A DNA stretch of 64,000 bases, taken from positions 20,520,587-20,584,586 of the forward strand of contig NC_071333.1 of the NCBI RefSeq assembly GCF_010183535.1, in the 5' to 3' direction. The position numbers and the translations under genes are program-made. Shown piece by piece: positions 63,791 through 64,000 of this stretch (its first letter is position 1; every line of letters begins with the position of its first letter). The notes under the pieces are model-generated. The model did no database searches and had not been told where the DNA came from. It was given only the letters and a program-made list of their open reading frames with translations. The DNA is from Caenorhabditis remanei (Eukaryota; Nematoda; Chromadorea; Rhabditida; Rhabditidae).

Positions 63791-64000
63791 TAGTTCTTAA
63801 TTTAAAAAATTATTATCTTTGGAAAGGCATTTTTTGAGTGAGGTTGGTTCTGGTTAACATTCATTAAAAATGAATAATATTTAACAGTTTTGTAAATATG
63901 TTCATTTATAGTTTGTGAAAATTGTCACAATTTTACAATTGTGACTGACATGAATTTTTAACAACATAGTTCAGTTAACCTTCCCTGTTATGTTTCTTCT
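63791..64000. other. No gene recognised
   Basis: AT-rich sequence after the copy 4 leader; probably intronic. The window ends here. Confidence 0.3.

Overview
The window reads as nuclear DNA of a Caenorhabditis-like nematode. It is AT-rich. Most genes have short introns with GTAAGT/GTGAGT donors and TTTCAG acceptors, and several start codons lie a few bases after an isolated TTTCAG, as expected for spliced-leader trans-splicing. Worm-expanded families are present (F-box plus F-box-associated, CK1-like and CHK1-like kinases), along with CR1-type LINE fragments, a BEL/Pao element carrying a phlebovirus-like envelope gene, and many inverted-repeat elements. The species cannot be fixed from sequence alone, and all calls come from reading the sequence, with no database search.

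Layout. 1-5.2 kb: a 5'-truncated LINE split by a 1.78-kb fold-back element at a TTAA site, then a broken copy of the array gene family cut by a minus-strand LINE tail. 7.26-8.44 kb: an intact three-exon F-box gene. 8.5-28.5 kb: a tandem array of at least six loci (10.7, 15.0, 17.2, 23.4, 25.8 and 27.6 kb). Each has a copy or partial copy of a 0.4-2.2-kb upstream module. Five have a leader with a small upstream ORF followed by ATG placed directly against a GTGAGT donor. The coding exons behind it differ greatly (coiled coil, proline/glutamine-rich, basic), and several copies are frameshifted. A second fold-back element with TA ends (18.9-20.5 kb) sits inside this array. 28.7-34.1 kb: two near-identical 1.9-kb fold-back elements bracket an intronless, 5'-truncated CBP/p300 acetyltransferase-domain gene.

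34.7-46.8 kb is more ordinary genic sequence: a frameshifted CHK1-like kinase (minus), degenerate repeats and two CpG-rich islets, a four-exon multi-pass membrane protein, a CK1-like kinase with altered HRD and DFG motifs, a stray copy of the membrane gene's last exon, a small five-exon minus-strand gene, and a second membrane paralogue with a shortened or frameshifted tail. 47.5-49.3 kb: the 3' exons of a minus-strand gene abut a third, truncated fold-back copy. 49.8-50.6 kb: GA-rich arrays and a minisatellite built from a motif that also occurs in the array's upstream modules.

51-64 kb: a second set of promoter-like modules (GGCGGAGCTTGG close to TATAAATAGG, four copies) leading into tiny first exons. 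This zone is interrupted by the 3' half of a BEL/Pao element with a decayed envelope gene, a 134-bp minisatellite, a pair of 416-bp direct repeats, and a decayed second CBP-type acetyltransferase copy. The leader GAATTCTAA just before the start codon occurs in both sets of loci. This suggests one fast-diverging group in which 5' regulatory DNA is kept while coding sequence is replaced. I consider this array the best candidate for something undescribed; no function can be assigned from sequence.
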